In this document: positions 1-8,905 of the stretch, piece by piece
Layout of the letters: every line of letters starts with the position of its first letter
How positions within the stretch are numbered: position 1 is the stretch's first letter
Source of the DNA: Balneolaceae bacterium
GTDB lineage: Bacteria > Bacteroidota > Rhodothermia > Balneolales > Cyclonatronaceae
NCBI GenBank assembly: GCA_007694035.1
Contig: RECM01000062.1
Location: forward strand, 1 to 45,011
Length of the DNA stretch: 45,011 bases
Direction: 5' to 3'
Program-made: the position numbers and the translations under genes
Notes under the pieces: generated by a model
Databases searched by the model: none
Seen by the model: the letters and a program-made list of their open reading frames with translations, nothing else
What the model was told of the DNA's origin: nothing

Positions 1-16
1 ACGACTTTTTGATATC

Positions 17-102
17 CGATTCATGAGACGTAGCGACCCGGCGATATTCGATCTGTTTTGGGAACATCGTTACGTCGTTACGTCGGTACGTCTCATGAAT
101 CG
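17..102. repeat. 16-bp perfect inverted repeat flanking a 54-bp spacer
   Basis: Bases 17-32 (cgattcatgagacgta) are the exact reverse complement of 87-102. Pairing resumes inside for four bases (34-37 with 82-85) after one mismatch. The right arm is preceded by a short tandem of acgtcgtt/acgtcggt-like units (71-90). The catgagacgt word recurs in the heptamer-repeat element near 44.59 kb, so this may be an edge of the same repeat family. No coding potential was seen in 1-144. Confidence 0.6.
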
Positions 103-180
103 CTACATCAAATGGATCCCGCCTGTGCAAGAATCGCGCGATAATTGTTCATATATTCACTCTTTTACAAAATAATTCAC

Positions 181-543
181 ATGCCGGATTACATCCATCA
201 GAACAAACCGGTCAGAATTCCGGTACCGGGAAATAAAACCATACTTGAGCATTTCGGCCTGGTGGCCAATTCAATTCGCGATTTTTCCGTGGCCCGGATG
301 ATTGCTCCGCCCGAGTGGGATGAACCCTGGCAGACACCTGATTTTGATGAGCTTACACTGATGGTAAAAGGTAAGATGATGGTTGAGACCGACGAGGGGG
401 TGTTTGAGCTGTCGGCCGGCGATTCATTCTTCAGCGGCAAGGGCAACAGGGTTCGCTACAGCAATCCGGGTCGGTCTGAAGCCGAATACTGGGCCGTCTG
501 TATTCCCGCCTTTACCCCGGATGCTGCCAACCGGGACGAATAA
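181..543 (+). CDS. cupin-domain protein, small, without metal-binding histidines
   Basis: A 120-residue single-domain protein with a cupin-type beta-barrel pattern: a strand-rich core with LTLMVKGKMMVE, then a GVFELSAGDSFF turn, then RVRYSNPG and a closing EYWAVCIPAF strand. Cupins of this size act as small enzymes, sugar-binding or sensor domains. The HxH(x)3-4E ligand set of the first motif is absent; the equivalent stretch is acidic and aromatic (WDEPWQTPDFDE), so metal-dependent catalysis is unlikely. I chose ATG 181. The frame extends to TTG 145, but the 12 extra residues are hydrophobic and unlike the family start. It stands alone, with a probable terminator about 65 bases downstream. 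The substrate cannot be inferred. Confidence 0.75.
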   Translation: MPDYIHQNKPVRIPVPGNKTILEHFGLVANSIRDFSVARMIAPPEWDEPWQTPDFDELTLMVKGKMMVETDEGVFELSAGDSFFSGKGNRVRYSNPGRSEAEYWAVCIPAFTPDAANRDE

Positions 544-607
544 AACTGATCATATCCCCTGTTATTTCATTTCAGGCAATCAGTTTCAGGAGGAAACAGC
601 CTGAGAC

Positions 608-633
608 GGGGTAAATGACCCCTGCTTTTTTCT
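608..633 (+). terminator. probable intrinsic terminator after the cupin gene
   Basis: A 5-bp GC stem (ggggt 608-612 with acccc 618-622) with a 5-base loop is followed by tgcttttttctt. It lies 65 bases after the cupin stop and 36 bases before the gcvT ATG. The stem is short, so termination may be partial. Confidence 0.4.
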
Positions 634-668
634 TATATTGGAAAGATATAACCAACCTTTTTCTGAAA

Positions 669-1766
669 ATGCCAAAACGAACACCATTTTTTGACGTACA
701 CCGGCAGGCGGGGGCCAAAATGATCGATTTCGGCGGGTTTGAAATGCCCGTTCATTATACCGGAATCCGCAGGGAACACCAGGCTGTAAGAGAGCATGCC
801 GGCATATTTGACGTTTCCCATATGGGCGAATTTTTTATCAGCGGCGATAAGGCCGAAGCCCTGCTGCAGCATATCACCGTTAACGACGTTAGCAAACTTG
901 TACCCGGCAAAGCCCAGTACAACGCCATGTGCTACCCCGATGGCGGTATTGTAGATGACCTGATTGTTTACAAACTGGCCGATGACCGCTTTATGATGGT
1001 GGTGAACGCATCCAACCGCGAAAAGGACCTTGAATGGGTGATGAACAATAATCCCATGAACGCCCTGGTTGAAGATCTTTCCGACGAAATGTGCCTGCTG
1101 GCAGTACAGGGTCCGAAGGCTGAATTGATACTTCAAAAAATTACCGGAACCCCGCTTTCCGGGATTTCTTTCTACACATTCGCTATCGGAAGCCTTGCCG
1201 GGTTCGACGGGGTGATCATCTCGGCCACCGGTTATACCGGCGAACGCGGTTTCGAACTCTATTTCGATAAAAGGAAAGCTGATCCCAGGGCAATCTGGGC
1301 AGCCATTATGCACTACGGCGTGCCGGAAGGGCTCGAACCGGCTGGTCTGGGAGCACGCGATACCCTTCGTCTTGAGATGGGTTACGCACTCTACGGCAAC
1401 GATATTTCACAGGATACCAATACCATCGAAGCAGGACTCGGCTGGATCACCAAACTCACCAAGGGCGATTTTATCGGGCGTGAAATGCTTGAGAAAGTAA
1501 AGGAGGCCGGCCCTGCCCGCAAACTCTGCGGTTTCGTGATGGCGGAAGACCGCGCCATCCCCCGCCAGGGTTATGATATTCTGAGCGAAAGCGGGGATGT
1601 TATCGGAGCTGTGACCAGCGGAACCCAGTCGATTACCAGCGGTGCTGGTGTGGGTATGGGATATGTGAAGTCTGAATTTTCAGGGGAAGGCACCAATATC
1701 ATGATCAGGGTGAGGAACCGCGATGTGCCCGCGGCCATTAAAAAACCACCCTTCATCAGGAAGTGA
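669..1766 (+). CDS. gcvT: aminomethyltransferase, glycine cleavage system T protein
   Basis: A 365-residue protein matching full-length GcvT. It transfers the methylene group from the aminomethyl-lipoyl H protein to tetrahydrofolate and releases ammonia. N-terminal signatures include FFDVHRQAGAKMIDFGG, MPVHYTG and GIFDVSHMGEF. The middle has the folate-domain motifs LLAVQGPKA and SATGYTGERGFELYF. The C-terminal domain has LGARDTLRLEMGYALYG and FIGREML. ATG 669 begins right before the conserved start; the open frame runs back to 615, but that adds only a family-atypical extension. No glycine-riboswitch-like sequence is visible upstream. gcvH and gcvP are not in this window. comB follows after 9 bases. 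Confidence 0.95.
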   Translation: MPKRTPFFDVHRQAGAKMIDFGGFEMPVHYTGIRREHQAVREHAGIFDVSHMGEFFISGDKAEALLQHITVNDVSKLVPGKAQYNAMCYPDGGIVDDLIVYKLADDRFMMVVNASNREKDLEWVMNNNPMNALVEDLSDEMCLLAVQGPKAELILQKITGTPLSGISFYTFAIGSLAGFDGVIISATGYTGERGFELYFDKRKADPRAIWAAIMHYGVPEGLEPAGLGARDTLRLEMGYALYGNDISQDTNTIEAGLGWITKLTKGDFIGREMLEKVKEAGPARKLCGFVMAEDRAIPRQGYDILSESGDVIGAVTSGTQSITSGAGVGMGYVKSEFSGEGTNIMIRVRNRDVPAAIKKPPFIRK

Positions 1767-1775
1767 TCTGTTACT

Positions 1776-2495
1776 ATGGAATACACGGTTGATCTGTTTT
1801 TTAATTCAAGGGCGTTTGTCGAAGAAGAACTGCGTGGCAAAACGGTAGTGGTGATTGATGTGCTCCGGGCCTCCTCCACCATACTTACTGCCCTATCCTA
1901 CGGGGCGAAAGGGGTGGTACCCATCCGTGACCTGTCGGAAGCCGGTCCATTCACCCGCAACCTCGATCCCACCCGGTTTGTGATGTGCGGAGAGCGCGAC
2001 GGCGTTAAGATCGACGGCTTTCATTTCGGGAATTCCCCGCTTGAATTTCAGCCCGCCGACATGGAAAACAAAACCGTGGTACTCTCCACCACCAACGGTA
2101 CCATGGCCATCACCCGGGCATCGCTGGCAAAAAACCTGTACATAGCATCGCTGCTGAATGCCGGAGCGGTTGCCGAACACCTGAAAACGCTCGATCAGGA
2201 CCTCTTTTTTATCTGCGCAGGATGGAAAAACCGGCTTAGCATCGAAGATATTCTCTGCGCAGGGTACATCCTGAATGAATTGTTCGGCGGCAATCTGCCC
2301 GAAAGCACACGCGACGGTGCCCGGGTCGCACACGGGTTATATGTATCGTGTAAGGACCGCATCACCGAGGTCGTTCAGGCATCGAACCATGCTAGCAGAT
2401 TAAGAGATTTGAATTACAGCGCCGATATTGAATATTGCTGTGAATTAAATAAATTTAATCTTGTGCCCGCCTTGCGTGAAGGAATAATCAAATAG
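1776..2495 (+). CDS. comB: 2-phosphosulfolactate phosphatase, ComB family
   Basis: A 239-residue protein of normal ComB length. The family hydrolyses (R)-2-phospho-3-sulfolactate to 3-sulfolactate, a step of coenzyme M synthesis in methanogens and of sulfolactate production in some bacteria. Recognisable segments are the N-terminal VVVIDVLRASSTILTAL followed by a GAKGVVPI turn, the central CGERDGVKIDGFHFGNSP, then TVVLSTTNGTMAI, and FFICAGWKNRLSIEDILCAG towards the C-terminus. It lies 9 bases after gcvT and 3 bases before ftsK, so it is probably co-transcribed. No sulfolactate partner genes (comA, comC) are in the window. The product is inferred from the family; the cell's use of sulfolactate is unknown. 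Confidence 0.9.
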   Translation: MEYTVDLFFNSRAFVEEELRGKTVVVIDVLRASSTILTALSYGAKGVVPIRDLSEAGPFTRNLDPTRFVMCGERDGVKIDGFHFGNSPLEFQPADMENKTVVLSTTNGTMAITRASLAKNLYIASLLNAGAVAEHLKTLDQDLFFICAGWKNRLSIEDILCAGYILNELFGGNLPESTRDGARVAHGLYVSCKDRITEVVQASNHASRLRDLNYSADIEYCCELNKFNLVPALREGIIK

Positions 2496-2498
2496 GAC

Positions 2499-5060
2499 AT
2501 GGCCCGTAAAAAAAAGAACGGAAATTCCAACGGTGGTGCGTTCATAACCCCGGAGCGAAAACTCGAGATAATCGGCGTTATAATCATGTCGATTGCCGTG
2601 CTGATCGCCCTGAGCATTGTTACCTACTCGCCGACCGACAATATTCTGATCAAGAACGCCTCAATCGGCGAACTTCTGAAGTTTGATGAGGGTACCGCAC
2701 TGCGCATCAAAAACGGGCTCGGGATTACCGGTGCATACCTTTCCTATTTTTTTGTATACATCCTGTTTGGTTACCACAGCGCCATCCTTGCCGCCCTCAC
2801 CATGCTGTACGGCTGGTTCATTTTCCGGCATCACGATCTGTCGCGCCTGCATGGCACCGCCCTGCTCTATACCTGTGTGATGGCGCTGCTTGCCGCCATA
2901 CTGGGCTGGATCTCCCTGGTCTTTGAAACCGATACCCACTCCTGGAGCGGCTTCGCCGGCCTGTCGTCTGCAAGGGTACTGGGCTATTTTACAGGCAAGG
3001 TAGGCTCGTTCATCATCCTTGCATCACTTACCGTAATCGCGGCCCTGGTAATCATAGACGGTAACATTCAGAATACAATCGACCGGTTCAAGAATGGCTT
3101 CGAACAGTTTAAAATGCGCCGTGAAGAGAAACGCGGGCGCCGGGCAGCCGAATCTGAGATGAAAAAGCAGGCTGCAGCAAGCCAAACCGACCTTGATGAT
3201 GTTGATGAAGGCGTGGGCGAAGTGGTGGTTAGCAGGGCCCGCGGCAATGTGATCGAAGGCACACCCGGACCAAAAAAATACCAGTTGGAGACCGGAAACG
3301 AGAAGCCCAGTATCGACGAGATCATCGAAAAATCGAAAGAGCGCGACCTTACCCGCCATCAGCAGCAGCTTCTTGAAGAGGAAGCCATGAAGAATCTTCC
3401 TCCGAGGGCCATCCTTGAAAAACCCGGCGAGGGCGGTACCAGCGAACTGGCCGGCGATGGTGATGATGAGGATGATGACGGCCCGGAAATCTCCGTTTTT
3501 GTAGGCAAGCGCGAAGAGGTGGCCGACGAGAAAGAGTTTGAAAAACAGCAGAAAGCCAAAGAGATCCCGGTTATCAAGTACCGGTTTCCCCATTCCAGCC
3601 TGCTCGACTCGCCGCCGAATGAAGGCAATGAGGTCGATTTTGATGAGATCAACGAAAACAAACTGATCATTCTCGACAAGCTGAAGCGGCACGGTATCGA
3701 GATTACGGCTATCGACGCCATCGTTGGCCCTACGGTAACCCTGTATGAACTGCAGCCCTCGCCCGACGTGAAGATCAGTCGCATCGAAAGCTATGCCAAC
3801 GACCTTAAAATGGCCATGGCCACTCACGGTCTGCGCATCATAGCCCCAATCCCCGGAAAATCGGCCGTGGGTATCGAGGTACCTAACCGGAAACGTGAAA
3901 CGGTATACATTAAATCGGTAATCGGGTCCCGCAAGTTCATGGAAACCGATATGGACCTGCCCGTGGCATTCGGCAAGACCATTGAAAACGAGATTTTCAT
4001 GCTCGACCTGGCCCGCCTTCCCCACCTGCTCATTGCCGGTGCCACCGGTTCGGGTAAATCGGTCGGGATAAATACCGTGATCACCTGCCTGCTTTACAAA
4101 TGCCATCCCGAAGACCTGAAATTTGTGCTCATCGATCCAAAAAAGATTGAACTTTCGCTCTACAGAAACATTCAGAACCATTTCATAGCCACCCTGCCCG
4201 ACGCCGAAGAGCCGATCATTACCGATACCAGCCAGGTGCTCGATGTGCTGAACAGTGTCTGCAAGGAGATGGACGAGCGGTATGAACTTCTCAAGATGGG
4301 CGGCGTGCGCGATATCAAGGCGTATAACGCCAAAAAGAAGGCCAATCAGCTCGATATCGAACTGGGTCACCGCCACCTCCCCTACATTATTGTGGTGATC
4401 GACGAGCTGGCCGATCTGATGATCACGGCCGGCAAAAGCATCGAGGAACCGATCGCGCGTATCGCCCAGCTCGCCCGCGCGGTGGGCATCCACATGGTGA
4501 TCGCCACGCAGCGCCCGTCGGTAAACGTTATCACCGGTACCATCAAGGCCAATTTCCCGGCCAGGATCGCCTATCAGGTCGCATCCAAAATAGACTCGCG
4601 CACCATCCTGGATACGATGGGGGCCGACCAACTCGTTGGACGTGGAGATATGCTCTTCTCCAGTGGAGGGGCCGGCATGGTTCGTGTGCAGAACGCTTTC
4701 GTCTCGACCGAGGAGGTGGACCGTATCACGGCTTTTATTGGAAATCAGATGGGATACAAAAAACCATATCATTTACCGCCACCCGACACAGAAAACGGCC
4801 AGACAGCCGGGATCCTGGACAGGAGCGAGCGCGACGATCTGTTCGAGGAGGCCGCCAAAGTGGTGGTTCTGCATCAGCAGGGTTCCGTTTCGCTGCTTCA
4901 GCGCAAGCTGAAACTCGGCTACAACAGAGCAGGCCGGATAATTGACCAGCTCTACGCAGCCGGCATTGTGGGCCCCTACCAGGGGAGTACTGCCCGCGAA
5001 GTAATGGTACAGGACGACGACGAACTCAGAACTATCCTGGAGGATATTGATGCGGAATAA
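2499..5060 (+). CDS. ftsK: DNA translocase FtsK/SpoIIIE
   Basis: An 853-residue septal DNA pump. The N-terminal region has about four membrane segments (residues roughly 24-43, 74-109, 122-142, 170-187). A charged linker follows (about 190-360), with acidic runs near 315. The motor domain carries Walker A (GATGSGKSVGIN, about 513-524) and Walker B (IIVVIDELADLM, about 630-641), followed by IATQRPSVNVITG. The C-terminal winged-helix gamma domain (about 777-843, AAKVVVLHQQGSVSLLQRKL) reads oriented KOPS-like sites in characterised homologues. ATG 2499 lies 3 bases after comB and is preceded by aggac. The lolA-like gene overlaps its end by 11 bases, so the two are translationally linked. Confidence 0.96.
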   Translation: MARKKKNGNSNGGAFITPERKLEIIGVIIMSIAVLIALSIVTYSPTDNILIKNASIGELLKFDEGTALRIKNGLGITGAYLSYFFVYILFGYHSAILAALTMLYGWFIFRHHDLSRLHGTALLYTCVMALLAAILGWISLVFETDTHSWSGFAGLSSARVLGYFTGKVGSFIILASLTVIAALVIIDGNIQNTIDRFKNGFEQFKMRREEKRGRRAAESEMKKQAAASQTDLDDVDEGVGEVVVSRARGNVIEGTPGPKKYQLETGNEKPSIDEIIEKSKERDLTRHQQQLLEEEAMKNLPPRAILEKPGEGGTSELAGDGDDEDDDGPEISVFVGKREEVADEKEFEKQQKAKEIPVIKYRFPHSSLLDSPPNEGNEVDFDEINENKLIILDKLKRHGIEITAIDAIVGPTVTLYELQPSPDVKISRIESYANDLKMAMATHGLRIIAPIPGKSAVGIEVPNRKRETVYIKSVIGSRKFMETDMDLPVAFGKTIENEIFMLDLARLPHLLIAGATGSGKSVGINTVITCLLYKCHPEDLKFVLIDPKKIELSLYRNIQNHFIATLPDAEEPIITDTSQVLDVLNSVCKEMDERYELLKMGGVRDIKAYNAKKKANQLDIELGHRHLPYIIVVIDELADLMITAGKSIEEPIARIAQLARAVGIHMVIATQRPSVNVITGTIKANFPARIAYQVASKIDSRTILDTMGADQLVGRGDMLFSSGGAGMVRVQNAFVSTEEVDRITAFIGNQMGYKKPYHLPPPDTENGQTAGILDRSERDDLFEEAAKVVVLHQQGSVSLLQRKLKLGYNRAGRIIDQLYAAGIVGPYQGSTAREVMVQDDDELRTILEDIDAE

Positions 5061-5787
5061 TATATTGTTTTTATTGTTTTTTATAATGTTTCCTGTGTGG
5101 GCTGCCGCTTCCAATCATCATAACACCGGCGTTCAGCATGTTTATCTGCAGGGCGAAATACCGATGGAAACCGCTGCGGCTATAACTCAAGCAGGATGGA
5201 TTCAGGGCCTGCCGGTACCCGGGTCTGCAGCTGCAGTACAGGATACAGGTAAAATCACTGAACTCAGGCAGCGTTTTGACAACGGTGATGCGTTCACGGC
5301 ATTCATGACCCACGAGTATGTGGATTCATTCACGAGCGATACCGTGGTCACCACCGGCACCATCTGGATCGGCACCGACAGCTACAAGGTTGTAACCGAT
5401 CAGCAGCTTGTAACCGTTGACGGGAGCGTGTCGAAAGTGTACAATCGGCCACAGAACAAACTCATCATCAGTTTTTATGACCCCGAGGAGGACGATTTCG
5501 CCCCTTCCCGTTTCCTAGCGGGCACTCAGGACCGATATCTCGTTCATGAAGCGGCCGACAATGATGGAGCGGTAATCACCCTCAGCTCCGACGATCCGTT
5601 TGAGATGTTCCGCGAAGTGCGCATACATCTGAACGGAAATGGCATACCCTGGCTCATTTCCGGCATCGATCAGACCGACAATGAATTTTCGACCTGGTTC
5701 GAAAGCGGGGTATTCATTCCTGCTTCCGACGACCTTTTCGATATCTCATGGCCTGGCAGTGCCGAAGTCGTAGACCTTCGCAACTGA
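5050..5787 (+). CDS. LolA-like periplasmic outer-membrane lipoprotein carrier
   Basis: A 245-residue protein with an N-terminal signal peptide (hydrophobic residues 5-17, then AAAS). The LolA-type half-barrel region starts near residue 75 (ALRQRFDNG-like helix, then FTAFMTHEYVDSF strands and VVTTGTIWIG). The family carries lipoproteins across the periplasm from the LolCDE complex to the outer membrane. Sequence identity to proteobacterial LolA is low, as expected for this group. Start choice: TTG 5047 and ATG 5050 are adjacent, and ATG 5050 is preferred, with aggat just upstream. It overlaps ftsK by 11 bases; ftsK-lolA adjacency is common in the Bacteroidota group. A LolC/E-type permease lies at 21.9-23.1 kb. 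Confidence 0.8.
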   Translation: MRNNILFLLFFIMFPVWAAASNHHNTGVQHVYLQGEIPMETAAAITQAGWIQGLPVPGSAAAVQDTGKITELRQRFDNGDAFTAFMTHEYVDSFTSDTVVTTGTIWIGTDSYKVVTDQQLVTVDGSVSKVYNRPQNKLIISFYDPEEDDFAPSRFLAGTQDRYLVHEAADNDGAVITLSSDDPFEMFREVRIHLNGNGIPWLISGIDQTDNEFSTWFESGVFIPASDDLFDISWPGSAEVVDLRN

Positions 5788-5793
5788 CAGCTG

Positions 5794-6810
5794 ATGAAGC
5801 GAAACGCACTGAACATCATCTTCGGAGTAGTAATTGGTGCGCTGTTCATCTGGTTGTCGCTTCGGAATGTTGCCATTGATGAATTCGTAGATATATTCGG
5901 TGAAATCCGGCTGGGCTGGGTATTCCCGTATCTGTTCATCGCCTTCGGCAGCATTGTACTTCGCGCCGAACGCTGGCGTTTGCTCATGCAGAAGGAGGAA
6001 ATGCCCCCCGGTCGACTGAATGTGAATTCAGCGGTTGCACTGGGCATGATGGTAAACTACGCAATACCCAGGCTGGGTGAAGTATCGAGGGCCGCTTACG
6101 TTGCCCGGAAGGAGAAAATCAGCACATCCAATATTTTCGGAACCGTTGTTCTTGAAAGGATAGTTGACCTGGTTACAATGATGCTCCTTTTGCTGATAGT
6201 TCTTCTGTTTACCGCCACCGACAGCCAGACCCTACGGTCCCTGTTCGGCGACGAAACCGTGAACCTGCTGCGGATCTTTTATGATCCGGTGAATGCCATC
6301 CTGTTGCTTACCGGGCTAATCATCAGCCTCCTGTTCGGTTACCGGATCCTGAAGCACCTGCTGTCGGCGGCCAACCGGGAAAAAGCACGTTCATCCAGGT
6401 TCAGAAGCCTTATTGTAACCTTTGTTGAGGGTCTGATCTCGATCCGTTACATCAAAAACTGGCCCTGGTTTCTGCTGCTCACCGCACTGATGTGGCTTTG
6501 CTACATTCTGATGAGCTACCTCCCCTTCTTCGCCTTTTCGCTGCCGGGCATTTACGGTCTGGGCTTCGGAGACGCCATAGCCGTTACGGCCATCGCGTCG
6601 ATTGGCGTTGTTCTGCCCTCACCCGGCGGTATTGGCACCTATCACTACTTCGTAAAACAGACCCTGCTGGTTCTGTGCGCTGTACCGGCCGCAACAGGGC
6701 TCGCTTACGCCGTTGTGACACATGGGGCCATGATGATCGTTATATTCACAACATCGATGATTCTGCTGGTGGCGAACCAGGTTGTGGGCCGGCGAAAACG
6801 GGCTGTATAA
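5794..6810 (+). CDS. UPF0104 / lysylphosphatidylglycerol-synthase-type integral membrane protein
   Basis: A 338-residue polytopic protein of the LPG_synthase_TM family (the flippase-like membrane part of MprF). It has about eight hydrophobic helices. Family marks are the N-terminal IIFGVVIGALFIWLSLRNV, the LRAERWRLLM segment, NYAIPRLGEVSRAAYVAR and, near the C-terminus, SIGVVLPSPGGIGTYHYFV. The soluble aminoacyl-transferase domain of MprF is missing, so it is more likely a lipid transporter than a lysyl transferase; its substrate is unknown. It begins 6 bases after the lolA-like stop and is the last gene of the gcvT-ftsK run. Confidence 0.85.
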   Translation: MKRNALNIIFGVVIGALFIWLSLRNVAIDEFVDIFGEIRLGWVFPYLFIAFGSIVLRAERWRLLMQKEEMPPGRLNVNSAVALGMMVNYAIPRLGEVSRAAYVARKEKISTSNIFGTVVLERIVDLVTMMLLLLIVLLFTATDSQTLRSLFGDETVNLLRIFYDPVNAILLLTGLIISLLFGYRILKHLLSAANREKARSSRFRSLIVTFVEGLISIRYIKNWPWFLLLTALMWLCYILMSYLPFFAFSLPGIYGLGFGDAIAVTAIASIGVVLPSPGGIGTYHYFVKQTLLVLCAVPAATGLAYAVVTHGAMMIVIFTTSMILLVANQVVGRRKRAV

Positions 6811-6917
6811 ATTACCTGCCCAATCTCAGCTTTCATTTACATGTTGACTGTTAGTTTCGTATTTTAACGGGAATTGGCATTAACTGTGGTCCCCCGAACT
6901 TTTTCTTTTCGAAACAT

Positions 6918-6937
6918 CCGGTTTTTTTATAAACCGG
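6918..6937. other. inverted repeat in the 189-bp gap before the barrel operon
   Basis: Bases 6918-6924 (ccggttt) pair with 6931-6937 (aaaccgg) around a T-rich loop. It could be a weak terminator for the upstream operon or an operator for the downstream one. No convincing promoter boxes were identified in 6811-6999, although the downstream gene must be started from here. Confidence 0.25.
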
Positions 6938-6999
6938 CATACTAAAAACGGTTAATTCAAGTTTGTTTGAATAATCACGAATCAAGCTAACCCAAAGAG

Positions 7000-8709
7000 T
7001 TGAAACGACTACCACTTCTTTCTCTCCTCTGTTTTATACCCATTCTTGCCGGCGCACAGGACAGGACCACCCCCACATCCCTGTTACCTGACATTGATCC
7101 TCAGGATATTGAGATCCGTGGGGAGTTCCGCGCCCGTTTTCCGGGCCTGAACCGCCAGCCCATACTCGGCTTCAACCCTACCCCGCGTGTTTTCAGGCTC
7201 GACCCGAACCGGATGCCATTTATCGAGAACCCCGACCAGGTGGTTGCTACCGTACAGGTTGCACAACTTGAGGCACCACTAGGGCCGGCGCCGCAGTATA
7301 TCCGGTTCCCCGAGCAGGGTTATCTGCACAGCCGGTTGGGAATTGGCCGCTATATAAGTCCGGAAGCCGACATCTATGCAGGTTTGCCCGTTACGGAAAA
7401 TACATGGCTGCGCGGTTCACTGAACCATCATTCCTCCGACGGTCACCGCAACCGCGATGTACAGCCATCTTCTTTCCGGTTTTTGGATGCTACCGCCGGT
7501 ATCCAGACCAGGTTGAGCAACCGCACAAAACTGGGTTTTGATTTTTCGCTCATAAGTGATTTCAACTACGGTGTTGCGGCCAGTAACCCGAATGGTCCCG
7601 GAGCTCCCGAACTACCCGGTAATCCCAGGAAAACATACAACGGATACTCTGCGGGAACCGATTTCACCCATTTTTTCAATGCTTTCAGAAAATTTGAAGG
7701 CGACTTCTCATATAATTACTACAAAGTCAATTACAATTTTCCGGTTATTGACCAGGCCCGTACCGAAGAACAGCGTGTAAAAGGCTCTCTCTATTACCAG
7801 TGGCCCGGCGCATCCATCGGCACCATTTTCGGTATCGGGGCCTTTACCGATGCCGCACGTCTTTCCGGTTCCATCCAGGACGACACCAACTGGCACATAT
7901 CAGGCGTCAAGGCCTCATACGAGCAGCCCCTCTCATCCAATATGAAACTGAGTTTAATAGCCAGGGCATATGTTACATTTGACGAAAAGGATGGAAATAA
8001 TTTTTACCTCTATCCCGATGCCCGTATCGAATTTTCCAGTATCCCCAATCTCACACTCGTCGGCAGGCTTGGCGGATACATTGTTAACGATGGCCTCAGG
8101 GAACTCCATGAAACCAACCGCTTCGTAGCAGAAGGCCAGGGCCTTATCAACCGCCGAACCGTTTTCGGTCTTGGCGAGGCCCGCTATGATTTCCTCGGAT
8201 CTGCACAGGTTTACGCCGGCCTGGCTTACTATATCTATGAAAACTACCTGTATTTTGAGGATTTTCAGAATTTCGGTAATTCGCTGTTCGGAACGGTATA
8301 TGACGACGATACCCGGCGACAGAAACTCTACGGCGGTATTCGCTATATAAACCGCCCATATGGTTTCACCTTTTTCACCGAGACCTATGTGCAGAACACA
8401 AAACTTGACAGCGGCATTGAAGCCCCATATGCTGAAAAATTCGGTGTAAAAGCTGGTATGACCCTGCGCCCTGCACGTAATTTTAACATTACCATCTGGT
8501 CAGACTATATTGGTGCAAGGCCATATAATGGTGACGGAAACAAGCTCGCTGGCTATTATCTTCCCGGAGGCCGGATCGAATACCGCTTCACAGATGATTT
8601 TGGTCTCTATCTAAAAGTAAACAACATTCTCGACCAGGAGTATGATATCTGGAATGGCTATACGGAGCGCCTGTTCCAGGTCTATGGCGGGGTAACCTTA
8701 AAACTCTGA
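7000..8709 (+). CDS. TonB-receptor-like outer-membrane beta-barrel protein lacking a plug
   Basis: A 569-residue protein with a signal peptide (KRLPLLSLLCFIPILAGA, cut before Q). Most of its length is alternating amphipathic strands rich in Tyr, Phe, Asn and Gly. The C-terminus (NNILDQEYDIWNGYTERLFQ, ending GGVTLKL) closely resembles the last strands of TonB-dependent receptors. It is too short for a full receptor, and no TonB box or plug domain is evident, so it looks like the barrel part alone. The start is TTG 7000 with aaagag just upstream. It ends 1 base before the HU-like gene and heads a run ending with ExbB/ExbD/TonB, suggesting a TonB-energised or TonB-contacting outer-membrane partner. 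The substrate is unknown. Confidence 0.7.
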   Translation: MKRLPLLSLLCFIPILAGAQDRTTPTSLLPDIDPQDIEIRGEFRARFPGLNRQPILGFNPTPRVFRLDPNRMPFIENPDQVVATVQVAQLEAPLGPAPQYIRFPEQGYLHSRLGIGRYISPEADIYAGLPVTENTWLRGSLNHHSSDGHRNRDVQPSSFRFLDATAGIQTRLSNRTKLGFDFSLISDFNYGVAASNPNGPGAPELPGNPRKTYNGYSAGTDFTHFFNAFRKFEGDFSYNYYKVNYNFPVIDQARTEEQRVKGSLYYQWPGASIGTIFGIGAFTDAARLSGSIQDDTNWHISGVKASYEQPLSSNMKLSLIARAYVTFDEKDGNNFYLYPDARIEFSSIPNLTLVGRLGGYIVNDGLRELHETNRFVAEGQGLINRRTVFGLGEARYDFLGSAQVYAGLAYYIYENYLYFEDFQNFGNSLFGTVYDDDTRRQKLYGGIRYINRPYGFTFFTETYVQNTKLDSGIEAPYAEKFGVKAGMTLRPARNFNITIWSDYIGARPYNGDGNKLAGYYLPGGRIEYRFTDDFGLYLKVNNILDQEYDIWNGYTERLFQVYGGVTLKL

Positions 8710-8710
8710 T

Positions 8711-8905
8711 ATGGATAAAAAATTTAACAACGCATTCAGAGAAGCTCTAAGGGGCTTTATCACAGAGGGGAAATCGGTTTCGGTTTCCGGGCTCGGAACA
8801 TTCAAGCCGGTGCATATGAAGCAGCATGAGGCCGAAAACGAAGATGGGCTGAAGGTGCTTGTGCCACCAAGGGATACTATTGAATTTACACCGGAGGGCA
8901 CCTGA
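8711..8905 (+). CDS. minimal HU-like protein, 64 residues
   Basis: A very short protein that aligns by eye to the middle of HU/IHF. It has one helix (FNNAFREALRGFI), the diagnostic EGKSVSVSGLGTFKPV strand pair, and a final strand (TIEFTPEG) in place of the HU FRAGKAL element. The first HU helix and the last helix are missing, and the DNA-wrapping arm is short and lacks the intercalating proline motif. Canonical DNA bending is therefore doubtful. It sits 1 base after the barrel gene and its stop overlaps the next start (TGATG), so translation is coupled. It may pair with the HU-like domain of the next protein. A related family is the CCDC81-like HU group of Bacteroidota. Confidence 0.7.
   Translation: MDKKFNNAFREALRGFITEGKSVSVSGLGTFKPVHMKQHEAENEDGLKVLVPPRDTIEFTPEGT

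Noticed and set aside
544-668. Glycine riboswitch before gcvT
   Set aside because: The conserved glycine-aptamer sequences are not visible; the region holds a small terminator and an unrelated hairpin.
3024-4772. 582-residue open frame on the minus strand inside ftsK
   Set aside because: It is fully antisense to a clear FtsK. It has no recognisable domains, and its composition is what one expects from the complement of a codon-biased gene.
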